This document shows, in pieces, positions 1 to 6,359 of a stretch of DNA of 22,289 bases. The stretch's first letter is position 1. Every line of letters starts with the position of its first letter. A model generated the notes under the pieces. It did not search any database. It saw only the letters and a program-made list of their open reading frames with translations, and was not told where the DNA came from. The stretch covers positions 1 to 22,289 of the IMG/VR virus record IMGVR_UViG_3300019766_000021; one strand, written 5' to 3'. The position numbers and the translations under genes are program-made. This stretch comes from a virus.

Positions 1-2
1 AC

Positions 3-332
3 GGAGAAAAGCAAAAAGATGTTATTTCGGATTTATTCGGATTAACAAACAATCATATAGATTTTGGGAATATCGCTGGACCTTCTTTTGCGCTCGGAAA
101 CGTAATGAAATACGTCCGCAGATACTCCTCCGACAGCGAAAAAGCTCTTTTGATTACAGACATTCAGAAAGCACGTGACTACACATTACGAGCAAAAGAA
201 AAAGTTTTTCATTCGGAATACGACAGGCTTATAGACTTGATAAACAAATCCGAGTTCGACACGGCCTACAAACTAGCAAAAATTATGCTCGGTGAAATAT
301 TAAGTAACGAGATACAGAAATACGCAAAATAA
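3..332 (+). CDS. DUF3310-like phage protein, C-terminal part
   Basis: The frame is open from the window edge (first complete codon at 3) to a TAA at 330-332, so the gene is truncated on its left; the ATG at 105 is internal. Visible part is 109 residues. The segment FALGNVMKYVRRY followed by DIQKARDYTLRA resembles the small phage family DUF3310 (sometimes labelled nucleotide kinase), whose hallmark is a G-N-x-x-K-Y-x-x-R-Y block followed by an alpha helix with a D-x-x-K-A pattern. I infer membership from this pattern alone; the biochemical role of the family is not firmly known. It would be the last gene of an upstream, probably early, operon: a terminator-like structure begins three bases after the stop. 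Confidence 0.6.
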   Translation, partial: GEKQKDVISDLFGLTNNHIDFGNIAGPSFALGNVMKYVRRYSSDSEKALLITDIQKARDYTLRAKEKVFHSEYDRLIDLINKSEFDTAYKLAKIMLGEILSNEIQKYAK

Positions 333-334
333 AG

Positions 335-418
335 AGCCGGGCAACACTTAAATTTATTTATTAATTAGATCTGATTTTTAAGTATGTGACTATGGGGATA
401 GACGAACCCGGCTTTTTT
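335..418 (+). terminator. Terminator-like two-tier hairpin after the DUF3310-like gene
   Basis: An outer stem AGCCGGG (335-341) pairs with CCCGGCT (407-413) and is followed by a T run to 418. Inside lies a second stem, ACTTAAA (346-352) with TTTAAGT (377-383). The outer loop of about 65 bases is unusually long for an intrinsic terminator, so this may be a folded 3' UTR or regulatory RNA that ends in a terminator. Confidence 0.6.
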
Positions 419-419
419 A

Positions 420-450
420 TTTGCAAATCAAAAAATAAACATTATATTTG
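420..450 (+). promoter_or_regulatory. Bacteroidetes-type promoter
   Basis: TTTG at 420-423 and TATATTTG (TAnnTTTG) at 443-450 are 19 bases apart, which fits the Bacteroidetes -33/-7 consensus. Transcription would start near 455 and meet the terminator at 479-504, giving an RNA of only about 50 nt with no ORF. Confidence 0.5.
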
Positions 451-478
451 AACTCTACTTTTATTTGGTTATTCTCAG

Positions 479-504
479 GCCCGGGCGTTGTTCGGGCTTT
501 TTTT
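479..504 (+). terminator. Rho-independent terminator
   Basis: GCCCG (479-483) pairs with CGGGC (493-497) around a nine-base loop, followed by seven T residues (498-504). It would end the short transcript from the promoter at 420-450, or read-through from upstream. Confidence 0.65.
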
Positions 505-505
505 A

Positions 506-537
506 TTTGGTAATCTAAAATAAATTATATACTTTTG
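506..537 (+). promoter_or_regulatory. Bacteroidetes-type promoter for a candidate small RNA
   Basis: TTTG at 506-509 and TACTTTTG (TAnnTTTG) at 530-537 are separated by 20 bases. The next thing downstream is not a gene but the structured terminator-like RNA at 560-614. Confidence 0.55.
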
Positions 538-542
538 TAATG

Positions 543-614
543 CTAAGTATAAAATATGGTATCCGGTGCGGTTCAGAATGAAAATTCAAAGAACGGTGTC
601 GGATATTTTTTTTT
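543..614 (+). ncRNA. Candidate structured small RNA ending in an intrinsic terminator
   Basis: Downstream of a good promoter the sequence folds into one long interrupted hairpin. TATCCG (560-565) pairs with CGGATA (600-605). Four more pairs (three G-U and one C-G) follow, then a G/G mismatch. GTTC (571-574) pairs with GAAC (591-594), and GAAT (576-579) with ATTC (584-587), capped by a GAAA tetraloop (580-583). Nine T residues (606-614) follow. No ORF lies inside. Predicted length is about 70 nt. It may be a free small RNA or simply a very strong terminator; the dedicated promoter favours the first. Confidence 0.5.
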
Positions 615-644
615 GCAAAATAATTTAAAAAAGATGAAAATAAA

Positions 645-676
645 TTTGCACATGTAAATTAAAAGCCTTACATTTG
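645..676 (+). promoter_or_regulatory. Promoter of the small operon at 721-1076
   Basis: TTTG at 645-648 and TACATTTG at 669-676 are 20 bases apart, a clear Bacteroidetes -33/-7 pair. Transcription would begin about 40 bases before the ATG at 721 and include the repeated leader at 683-723. Confidence 0.6.
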
Positions 677-682
677 TAATAA

Positions 683-723
683 CAAAAAGAGATAATCAAA
701 TCATTTAAAAAGTAGAAATCATG
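683..723 (+). repeat. 5' leader, copy 1 of a duplicated leader
   Basis: The 19-mer CAAAAAGAGATAATCAAAT (683-701) and the start-proximal GTAGAAATCATG (712-723) recur upstream of the gene at 1224. The start-proximal element also precedes the gene at 930. No Shine-Dalgarno sequence of the usual kind is present, so this AT-rich leader probably sets translation initiation. Confidence 0.6.
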
Positions 724-918
724 ACAAAAGTAATTATTCAAAATGCAACTTGGAGCGGAGACGAAAAAAGTGTTGATTTTTCATACAAAGGTAACTCTAA
801 AAGATACAACGTAGTTGTTGGAAATGACAATTGGGAAGAAGAAAACGAATCCGCATGCAAAGAAATAATAGAAAGAGAGATGCAGATTGAAATAGAAAAC
901 GAATTAGTAATTATGTAA
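721..918 (+). CDS. Small acidic phage protein of unknown function
   Basis: A 65-residue ORF behind a good promoter and a leader shared with the gene at 1224. I do not recognise the family. The N-terminal half could form beta strands (KVIIQNATW, VDFSYKG, RYNVVVG), and the C-terminal half is a highly acidic helix rich in Glu. No membrane segment or cysteine motif is seen (a single Cys). It is followed after 11 bases by another small gene, so the two are likely co-transcribed to the terminator at 1084-1112. The opposite-strand ORF over the same bases lacks any such signals and is a shadow. Confidence 0.6.
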   Translation: MTKVIIQNATWSGDEKSVDFSYKGNSKRYNVVVGNDNWEEENESACKEIIEREMQIEIENELVIM

Positions 919-929
919 AAGTAGAAATC

Positions 930-1076
930 ATGAGAAAAACTTATCAAGCATTCGCGAAAACAGACAAAAACGGACAGTTAGTATTGACCGAAATAAAAGC
1001 CAAAAATATTAAAGAAGCCCGGGAATGGTTTCAAGAAAATACAGTTGAACACGAAACTGTAAGGTTATCAAAATAA
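930..1076 (+). CDS. 48-residue small protein
   Basis: ATG at 930 sits directly behind GTAGAAATC, the same start-proximal sequence used by the genes at 721 and 1224, which supports this start. The protein begins MRKTYQAFAKTDKNGQLVL, with two short beta-like strands, and continues into an amphipathic helix (KNIKEAREWFQEN) and a short C-terminal strand, a compact beta-beta-alpha-beta pattern common in small phage proteins. Its function is unknown. It is the last gene before a strong terminator. The gene is short but has a clear start context and operon position. Confidence 0.55.
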   Translation: MRKTYQAFAKTDKNGQLVLTEIKAKNIKEAREWFQENTVEHETVRLSK

Positions 1077-1083
1077 AAAACAC

Positions 1084-1112
1084 AGCGCAAGCACTTTGTT
1101 TGCGCTTTTTTT
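1084..1112 (+). terminator. Rho-independent terminator
   Basis: AGCGCAA (1084-1090) pairs with TTGCGCT (1100-1106) around a nine-base loop and is followed by a T run to 1112. It closes the two-gene operon at 721-1076. Confidence 0.8.
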
Positions 1113-1146
1113 GTATCTTTTTTTAATTATTTTGTAAATAAATTTG

Positions 1147-1175
1147 TTTGTATCGTTTTTTTATACGTATCTTTG
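1147..1175 (+). promoter_or_regulatory. Promoter of the operon at 1224-2173
   Basis: TATCTTTG (TAnnTTTG) at 1168-1175 lies downstream of two possible -33 elements: TTTG at 1147-1150 (17-base spacing) and TTTG at 1143-1146 (21-base spacing). The transcript would carry the second copy of the duplicated leader. Confidence 0.55.
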
Positions 1176-1181
1176 TTATAG

Positions 1182-1226
1182 CAAAAAGAGATAATCAAAT
1201 AACAATTAAAAAAAGTAGAAATTATG
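1182..1226 (+). repeat. 5' leader, copy 2 of a duplicated leader
   Basis: CAAAAAGAGATAATCAAAT (1182-1200) is identical to 683-701, and GTAGAAATTATG (1215-1226) differs by one base from 712-723. Identity continues into the coding region: both genes begin ATGACAAAAGTAAT. The spacer between the two blocks differs in length and sequence. Confidence 0.6.
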
Positions 1227-1379
1227 ACAAAAGTAATCGACATTTCGGGAATGACAAAACAAGAAGTAAAAAATTTAGTATCATTAGAAGGATACAATAA
1301 GAATACATTTTATTCTATATGGAAAAGAGGGACAATGAAAGTATCAGTATCAACATCTAAAATTGCAGAAGATGAATAG
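1224..1379 (+). CDS. 51-residue small protein, first gene of its operon
   Basis: ATG at 1224 follows the repeated leader. The product starts MTKVIDISGMTKQEVKNLV and contains a short helix, then NKNTFYSIWKRGTMKV, which could be a basic DNA- or RNA-binding surface; I do not recognise a family. The first five codons match those of the 721 gene at DNA level, but the rest does not. It overlaps the next gene by 8 bases, indicating translational coupling with the helix-turn-helix protein at 1372. Confidence 0.55.
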   Translation: MTKVIDISGMTKQEVKNLVSLEGYNKNTFYSIWKRGTMKVSVSTSKIAEDE

Positions 1380-1542
1380 TTTAATAAATAAGTCCGAGTT
1401 AGCCCGAAAAATTGGGCTAACTTCTGGAGCTTTCAGAAATAAACTTTTAAATATTCAAAATAGAAGTTTTACCAAAGCCGAAAAAGAAAAAATAAAACAA
1501 GTTCTCATAAACCTTGCAAAAGAAATTTTAAAAAATGACTAA
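1372..1542 (+). CDS. Small helix-turn-helix (Cro/XRE-like) protein
   Basis: A 56-residue ORF from ATG 1372. Residues 4-31 (INKSELARKIGLTSGAFRNK and onward) have the spacing of a Cro/XRE-type helix-turn-helix: helix 2 around SELARKIG and a recognition helix around SGAFRNKLL. A C-terminal helix (KAEKEKIKQVLINLAKEIL) could serve dimerisation. Such proteins usually bind phage operators or modulate late transcription; the target is not evident here. The gene overlaps both neighbours by 8 bases, so all three are probably coupled. Protein length is at the lower limit for the family. Confidence 0.6.
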   Translation: MNSLINKSELARKIGLTSGAFRNKLLNIQNRSFTKAEKEKIKQVLINLAKEILKND

Positions 1543-2173
1543 AGAAGAGTTACTCCAAAAACAAGCCGAAAAAATCGCTGCAAAGAAAAAATCAGCGGTT
1601 CGGGTAATGTCCCCACAGGCGAAACTAACAATGAAATTAGTTAAGAAAAACGCTGTTTACGTGCCTAAAATGAAAGCAGACGTTTCTACTATCAAAGATT
1701 TAATTGATATTGTGAAAGACGGCGAAAATACGTTAAAATTAATTTCTAATAAATTCGATTCGCCAAATATTATTTCAACCGTGCAAAAATATTTTAAAAT
1801 AAAAGAAGTTTTTGTATCAACGTGGGCGGTTACGCCTATCGGGATTCAAAAATTAAAAGATTTGAATGATAAAGGTATACATTGCACGGTATTACTCGAC
1901 AAAACACATTCGTATAAATGGATGTTTGAAAGCGGGGCTACAAAAATATTAACTGATACAGATTTTTGTTTTACTGAAAATCACAGTAAGTTTATATTGT
2001 TCGATTTAGAAGAATCTTTACCGTTAAATTTTATCGGGAGTTTCAACTTGTCAAACAATCCGAGATATGAAAACATTGAGATTAACAGGATACCTCAAGA
2101 ATTTGAATTTTACCGAGATTTTGTATTAAACGTCAAAAATGGGAATAACGATTTTCAAAAGACGCTTTTTTAA
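1535..2173 (+). CDS. Phospholipase D-like (single HKD half-site) protein
   Basis: A 212-residue protein. H150-x-K152, D157 and G168-S-x-N171 reproduce the PLD-superfamily HKD signature (H-x-K-x4-D, then G-S-x-N), within HSKFILFD and IGSFNLSN. Only one HKD half is present, as in dimeric bacterial nuclease-type members. The basic N terminus (residues 1-45) may bind nucleic acid. PLD-family enzymes cleave phosphodiester bonds in lipids or DNA; for a phage gene directly before the terminase genes a DNA-directed role is plausible, but that is inference. The start overlaps the helix-turn-helix gene by 8 bases. The gene ends just before a strong terminator. Confidence 0.7.
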   Translation: MTKEELLQKQAEKIAAKKKSAVRVMSPQAKLTMKLVKKNAVYVPKMKADVSTIKDLIDIVKDGENTLKLISNKFDSPNIISTVQKYFKIKEVFVSTWAVTPIGIQKLKDLNDKGIHCTVLLDKTHSYKWMFESGATKILTDTDFCFTENHSKFILFDLEESLPLNFIGSFNLSNNPRYENIEINRIPQEFEFYRDFVLNVKNGNNDFQKTLF

Positions 2174-2180
2174 AAAGTTA

Positions 2181-2212
2181 AAAACCTTAATCAAAAGTTA
2201 AGGTTTTTTTTT
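2181..2212 (+). terminator. Rho-independent terminator
   Basis: AAAACCTTAA (2181-2190) pairs perfectly with TTAAGGTTTT (2198-2207) around a 7-base loop, with T residues on to 2212. It ends the operon carrying the PLD-like gene. Confidence 0.8.
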
Positions 2213-2213
2213 G

Positions 2214-2221
2214 TATCTTTG
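2214..2221 (+). promoter_or_regulatory. Possible -7 element of the late (terminase) promoter
   Basis: TATCTTTG matches TAnnTTTG and directly follows the terminator, 50 bases before terS. No TTTG lies at the expected -33 distance, so it is a weak or activator-dependent candidate, which would suit a late phage promoter. Confidence 0.35.
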
Positions 2222-2271
2222 TGCTAACTATTTATAATCGTTCTAAATAATAAAAACACACAAACAAGTAT

Positions 2272-2703
2272 ATGGCTTATTCTCAGGAAGATAAAAAACT
2301 TTTATTGCAATTTCTTGAAGCGTTTGATTTTAACGTAAAGAAGTCAGTGGAAAAATTCAATAAAAAAACAACACATTCACTCGAAAGAGGAACGGTTTAT
2401 GATTGGCTAAATAATGACAAACTTTTCAAAAAAGAGTTCGATACAAGACAAAAAGACTTAGTGCAAGATGCTGAACATTACCACGAACTTTTAAGAAAAG
2501 GTATTCCGATAACAGACCCGGAAACAAACGAGATAATCGCATGGCAAGAGAAACCTGACCGAGCTGCGATTGAATTTTTCTTGAAAAATAAAGGAGGTTA
2601 TGTAGATAAAGTAAACACCGACATAACCAGCAAAGGCGAAAGCATTAACGACATCAAAAAAATATCTTTTAAAAACACGACTAAAAAAGAAGATGATTTT
2701 TAG
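2272..2703 (+). CDS. terS: Terminase small subunit
   Basis: The 143-residue product recognises the packaging start on phage DNA and hands it to the large subunit. Residues 8-60 form a helix-turn-helix region (FNVKKSVEKFN, then RGTVYDWLNNDKLFKKEF), and residues 98-113 (DRAAIEFFLKNKGGYVDK) match a motif typical of TerS proteins, the run A-x-x-F-x-L-K-N before a G-x-x-x-K. The length is normal for the family. The ATG at 2272 is the first in frame after the terminator and putative promoter. It overlaps terL by 11 bases in another frame, and this coupling strongly supports the assignment. Confidence 0.85.
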   Translation: MAYSQEDKKLLLQFLEAFDFNVKKSVEKFNKKTTHSLERGTVYDWLNNDKLFKKEFDTRQKDLVQDAEHYHELLRKGIPITDPETNEIIAWQEKPDRAAIEFFLKNKGGYVDKVNTDITSKGESINDIKKISFKNTTKKEDDF

Positions 2704-3922
2704 TGAGAAATATGAACCGCTTTTTGATATAACGACATATCCGCATATACGGTATGTCGTTTTGGTAGGTGGCCGTGCCTCTGGGAAATCGACTGCACTT
2801 GCTCACTTTTTGCATGATTTTTCATTTACAGGGTCGCATGTGATTATAAATACTCGATTTACGATGGGGTCTGCAAAAGATTCTGTAATTGCTGAATTTG
2901 ATAAAGCTATTGAGGCAAGGGAATCGCAAAACTTCTTTGAACAGACGAACACGGAAAAGGATAATACTCATTCAAATTGCAAAATATTATTCAAAGGACT
3001 AAAGAGTTCATCTAAGGAACAGACGGCGAGGTTAAAGAGTATCACAGACTTAAATGTTTGGGTATTAGACGAGGCCGAAGAGCTACATGATGAAGAGGTA
3101 TTCGATGATGTAGATGATAGCATTCGCCGCGTTGGTTTTCAGAACTTAGTTATATTTGTTCTTAATTCGCATCATATAAATAAAGATCATTTCATATACA
3201 GAAGGTTTTTTGAGGATGCCGGCGTGCAATGGGGCTACAATGGGATGAAAGAAAACGTTATGTATATTCATTCTACATACTTAGATAATCTTGATAATTT
3301 GTCTGAATCGTATCGCTTGAAAATCAAAGCTACAAAGAAAAAATACCCGGACAAATATCGATATAATTTTATGGGTGATATTCGAACGGCTGCTGAAGGA
3401 GTTATTTTTGAAAATTGGACTTACGGTGAATTCGATGAGAGTTTGCCGTTTGGCTATGGCATGGATTTTGGATTTTTCCCTGATCCGGATGTTTGCGTAA
3501 AAGTTGCAATTGATAGGAAAAGAAAAATTATCTATGTTAAGAAATCACTGAAAATGAATAATGCAGGGCTCGATCATCTTGCAAACAAATTAAAGCAGTC
3601 AGTAAATTTAAGTAAAGTTATTTATGCAGATAGCGCTGAGCCTCGTCTTATTTCGGATTTAAAACGCAAAGGCATTCACGGCATCGAGAAAGTAAAAAAA
3701 GGAGCCGGCTCAGTTCTTGCCGGAATTAAGATAATGCAAGATTTTGATATTGTAGTAGATAATGATTCGCAAGAAATTGCAACAGAATTAAATAATTATG
3801 TATGGAGTGACAGAAAAAAAGGCATCCCGATCGATTTGTGGAACCACTTCATAGACGCGATAAGATATTATACACAATCAACGATAAAAATGAATCCAAA
3901 AAAAGGGCAAAGAGTATTATGA
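2693..3922 (+). CDS. terL: Terminase large subunit (PBSX-type)
   Basis: The 409-residue packaging motor and headful nuclease. The ATPase domain shows a Walker A motif GGRASGKS at residues 26-33, a Walker B VWVLDE around 122-127 with the catalytic Glu127, and a coupling motif near VIFVLNSHH (153-161). The RNase H-like nuclease domain carries the expected acidic residues: D258 in GYGMDFG, D313 in YADSAEP and D388 in HFIDAIRYY. All key residues are intact and the length is normal for PBSX-like TerL. It overlaps terS by 11 bases, and its stop overlaps the ATG of the next gene (ATGA at 3919-3922), so translation of the three genes is likely coupled. Confidence 0.95.
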   Translation: MIFSEKYEPLFDITTYPHIRYVVLVGGRASGKSTALAHFLHDFSFTGSHVIINTRFTMGSAKDSVIAEFDKAIEARESQNFFEQTNTEKDNTHSNCKILFKGLKSSSKEQTARLKSITDLNVWVLDEAEELHDEEVFDDVDDSIRRVGFQNLVIFVLNSHHINKDHFIYRRFFEDAGVQWGYNGMKENVMYIHSTYLDNLDNLSESYRLKIKATKKKYPDKYRYNFMGDIRTAAEGVIFENWTYGEFDESLPFGYGMDFGFFPDPDVCVKVAIDRKRKIIYVKKSLKMNNAGLDHLANKLKQSVNLSKVIYADSAEPRLISDLKRKGIHGIEKVKKGAGSVLAGIKIMQDFDIVVDNDSQEIATELNNYVWSDRKKGIPIDLWNHFIDAIRYYTQSTIKMNPKKGQRVL

Positions 3923-4470
3923 TAATAGAAGTAGAAGATATAAGTTTCCGAGAATATGTTGGAATGAATGCAGCTGATAAGATAAAGATTAATTTCTATC
4001 TTACAAACGGAAAATTTGAACCGGTCGATCTATTTGGGTTCGGGTCATTCTTAGAGCAAACATTTGAATTTGTAAAAGACTGGCAAGAGATTTTAAGGAG
4101 TGAAGATGGTCTGTCGTGGAAAATATTTATGGATGAAATTGAAAAAATAACAAAAATAGATGCCACCATTTTAGCGAAGAAATCAATTTTCGATTTACAG
4201 AAATGTAGATATTTCATTTTAAAAGAAGTAAACCAAATAAACGAAATCGAATCTATTGCGTTGAATCATGCACATTCAGCACGTGAACAGTCGGCAGGTC
4301 TTGAAATATTCGCTAACTATAAAAGCTTTTTACAGTTCGATTCTTTGGCCGATGGAGATTTAACTAGATTTAAAGAAGTTGGTAATTTGCCGTATTCGCT
4401 TTGCCTGACAAAATTAAAACTTGAAAAAGATCGTGCCGAATATTCAGAAAGATTTAGCAAACTAAAATAA
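3919..4470 (+). CDS. Conserved-position phage protein of unknown function
   Basis: I choose the ATG at 3919, which overlaps the terL stop as ATGA, rather than the in-frame ATG at 3838 deep inside terL. The 183-residue product starts MIIEVEDISFREYVGM. It is mostly helical and charged, with no membrane segment or recognisable catalytic motif. The C-terminal part ends in a probable coiled coil (KLKLEKDRAEYSERFSKLK). The spacing to terL implies co-translation, so a role in packaging or head assembly is possible, but I cannot identify the family. Confidence 0.75.
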   Translation: MIIEVEDISFREYVGMNAADKIKINFYLTNGKFEPVDLFGFGSFLEQTFEFVKDWQEILRSEDGLSWKIFMDEIEKITKIDATILAKKSIFDLQKCRYFILKEVNQINEIESIALNHAHSAREQSAGLEIFANYKSFLQFDSLADGDLTRFKEVGNLPYSLCLTKLKLEKDRAEYSERFSKLK

Positions 4471-4481
4471 TACTTTGTTTT

Positions 4482-4498
4482 TATGTTATAAAGCAGTA
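4482..4498 (+). promoter_or_regulatory. Partial copy of a recurring inverted-repeat motif before a structural gene
   Basis: TATGTTATAAAGCAGTA lies about 20 bases before the ATG at 4518. It shares its left half and spacer with the perfect inverted repeat at 14769-14784 and resembles the one at 7854-7867. It may be a degenerate operator or a leader element. Confidence 0.3.
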
Positions 4499-4517
4499 TT
4501 TTTACAAAAACTTTATT

Positions 4518-6140
4518 ATGGTAGTTTTAGAAAAAAAGAATAATACTCTAAAAATCACAGGCGAATCTGTGGAATATATCACTTCGCAAAATGGAGACTT
4601 TGAGATACGCAACAGCGTTTTCTTTCTGCAAGATAGTGTCTTCAAAAAAGAATACTGGCTTGGGCCTGCTACTAATGTGTCAGGATTTGCGACCGATGCC
4701 GAATTAGAAACGTATCTAACTGACTTCTTTTCTGTTGAAAGTTCAGGAGATACATTTGTCTCGCTAAATGACGAAAACGGCGACCCTATAAACGTTCAAA
4801 ATCCTCAATTTGTAAATTTAGGCAGTGTATTTGCATCGGATATTTGGGTTTCAGAATCGATTGTAACAAATTGGACAGACTTAGACGGTGCAGGCGGTGA
4901 CGTTGCATTAATCCCGTTCAATAATTTACATACAGCGATTGAAAACAGCACAGCAGATGCGATTAAATCAATAACATTTCATTTCAACCGAACAATTAGT
5001 CTATATAATGTCGGTTTAGGTTGTGCAGACCACCCCGGTAAAAGTTTTTCTAATGTAAAAATAATAGTTCTTGGCAGTGGTGCAGTAGAGCGTGAAGTAT
5101 TAGACGATAGCGCGAACAACGATAAGCTTACATCATATAATTACGAGTTTTCGCCACAGCTCGGTAACGCTATTCGCATCGAGTTTCACACAACAGATAC
5201 TGTTACGATAACAAATAATACAATTCAAAAAATAACTTACGTTGCATCACGATTACAAGCATTAAAGCCGGACGGGACAGTTACGGATATTGACGCGACA
5301 GCAGGAGGTAACTTAAAAATCAGCTTAGAAGAGTTCGATGGCGACTTTCAAAACAATCCTTTGCCGGTTGCGAATTATACTGATTTTATGCTTGATGTAA
5401 CGGAAGGATTAATTCCGGGCAAGCGTCCGGTCAATAAATACGGACGTTCTAAAAATGTAGATTCAGGAGTAGAAACTGATATTTGGGACGGGGCTAACGT
5501 AACAGACAATCAGCCGATTTGGTTGCCACCAACACAGGCAAGAGGACATAGCATTGTCAGTAGTTCAGCAAATGACACGCTACTTGGATCAGGAGCGCAA
5601 AAAATTAAAATCTTTGGTCTTGTTGATTGGGATACGAATGAAGTATCTGAGATTGTCGAAATGAACGGATTGACACCTGTTCCTACCGTAAACAATTATG
5701 TTATCATTCACCGAATGCGGCCTACAATTTGGGGGGCGGATGGCCCCGCAGACGGAGATATTTCAGCAACGGCCGATGTTGATTTAACTCTTACCGCAAA
5801 AATTATGGCAGGAGAAAATCAGACTCAAATGGCTATATACGGCATCCCATCAACGGCGGTAGCTTACATGACAAGATATTATGTGAGTTCAATAAAAGCG
5901 TCCACATCGCTTAGTGTAGAAGTGAATTTGGTTATAAATCCAATCCCGAACGTTCAAAGTTTAGGATTCATAATAAAAAACACATTAGGCGTAACAACAG
6001 AGGGCGCAAATTATGTATCGCAAGATTATAAGCCTTATAACCGTATCCAGGGGCCAGCAATAATAAAATTACAATGCAGCTCATCCTCTAACGATACTGA
6101 TGTAAGTGCAGGTTTTGACTTAATTTTAAAAGAAGATTAA
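4518..6140 (+). CDS. Large virion structural protein, fibre/decoration-like
   Basis: A 540-residue, beta-rich protein low in Lys/Arg and rich in Asn, Asp, Thr and Ser, as phage fibres and head decorations often are. Residues 300-400 carry a block I associate with structural proteins of marine and environmental phages: a K-x-x-x-V-D-x-G-x-x-x-D-I-W-D segment, then SSSANDT (348-354), then GSGAQKIKIFGL (357-368), then a short NG-containing segment. That domain is known to me only as a recurrent virion component of unproven function. Residues 1-75 look like a small attachment domain. It is separated from the other tail genes by the cassette array, so whether it is a head fibre or a tail fibre cannot be decided. 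Confidence 0.6.
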   Translation: MVVLEKKNNTLKITGESVEYITSQNGDFEIRNSVFFLQDSVFKKEYWLGPATNVSGFATDAELETYLTDFFSVESSGDTFVSLNDENGDPINVQNPQFVNLGSVFASDIWVSESIVTNWTDLDGAGGDVALIPFNNLHTAIENSTADAIKSITFHFNRTISLYNVGLGCADHPGKSFSNVKIIVLGSGAVEREVLDDSANNDKLTSYNYEFSPQLGNAIRIEFHTTDTVTITNNTIQKITYVASRLQALKPDGTVTDIDATAGGNLKISLEEFDGDFQNNPLPVANYTDFMLDVTEGLIPGKRPVNKYGRSKNVDSGVETDIWDGANVTDNQPIWLPPTQARGHSIVSSSANDTLLGSGAQKIKIFGLVDWDTNEVSEIVEMNGLTPVPTVNNYVIIHRMRPTIWGADGPADGDISATADVDLTLTAKIMAGENQTQMAIYGIPSTAVAYMTRYYVSSIKASTSLSVEVNLVINPIPNVQSLGFIIKNTLGVTTEGANYVSQDYKPYNRIQGPAIIKLQCSSSSNDTDVSAGFDLILKED

Positions 6141-6142
6141 TT

Positions 6143-6319
6143 ATGAAGACATACAATAAAATAAAAAGAATAGTATTACGTTTTGCGCGTGCAAATTGGC
6201 TTAAATTGCTATTCTCGGCATATATTGGAATTTGCATAATTGCCGATGAAAAAGACTCCATTCACTTTGTGTTTTTAGGCTTAGTCATTTATTTTGTGAA
6301 TAATTTAAAAAACAGATAA
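6143..6319 (+). CDS. Two-helix small membrane protein
   Basis: ATG at 6143 begins two bases after the preceding stop. The 58-residue product has a basic N terminus (MKTYNKIKRIVLRFARANWL), a hydrophobic helix (about 20-34, LKLLFSAYIGICIIA), a polar DEKDS turn and a second hydrophobic stretch (about 40-53, IHFVFLGLVIYFV), then a basic C terminus. This helical-hairpin topology resembles small holins or phage membrane peptides, but no family is recognised. It is the last gene before a strong bidirectional terminator. Confidence 0.6.
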   Translation: MKTYNKIKRIVLRFARANWLKLLFSAYIGICIIADEKDSIHFVFLGLVIYFVNNLKNR

Positions 6320-6325
6320 TAAAAA

Positions 6326-6350
6326 AATCCCTCATAATTTATGAGGGATT
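6326..6350. terminator. Bidirectional terminator between converging genes
   Basis: A perfect 11-bp stem, AATCCCTCATA with TATGAGGGATT, has a 3-base loop (6337-6339), a run of A before it and a T run after it. It can stop plus-strand late transcription and minus-strand transcription coming from the cassette array. Confidence 0.85.
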
Positions 6351-6359
6351 TTTTGTAAA

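Noticed and set aside
419-428. Palindrome ATTTGCAAAT as an operator
   Set aside because: Ten bases in AT-rich DNA, occurring once, and overlapping the -33 element of a promoter; too short to support a claim.
738-947. Minus-strand ORF opposite the 721 gene
   Set aside because: The plus-strand gene has a promoter, repeated leader and terminator; the opposite frame has none and its product is a low-complexity Ser/Ile/Leu sequence.
3838-3918. Upstream ATG for the gene after terL
   Set aside because: It lies 85 bases inside terL, and the resulting residues are just terL read in another frame. ATGA at 3919 is the natural coupled start.
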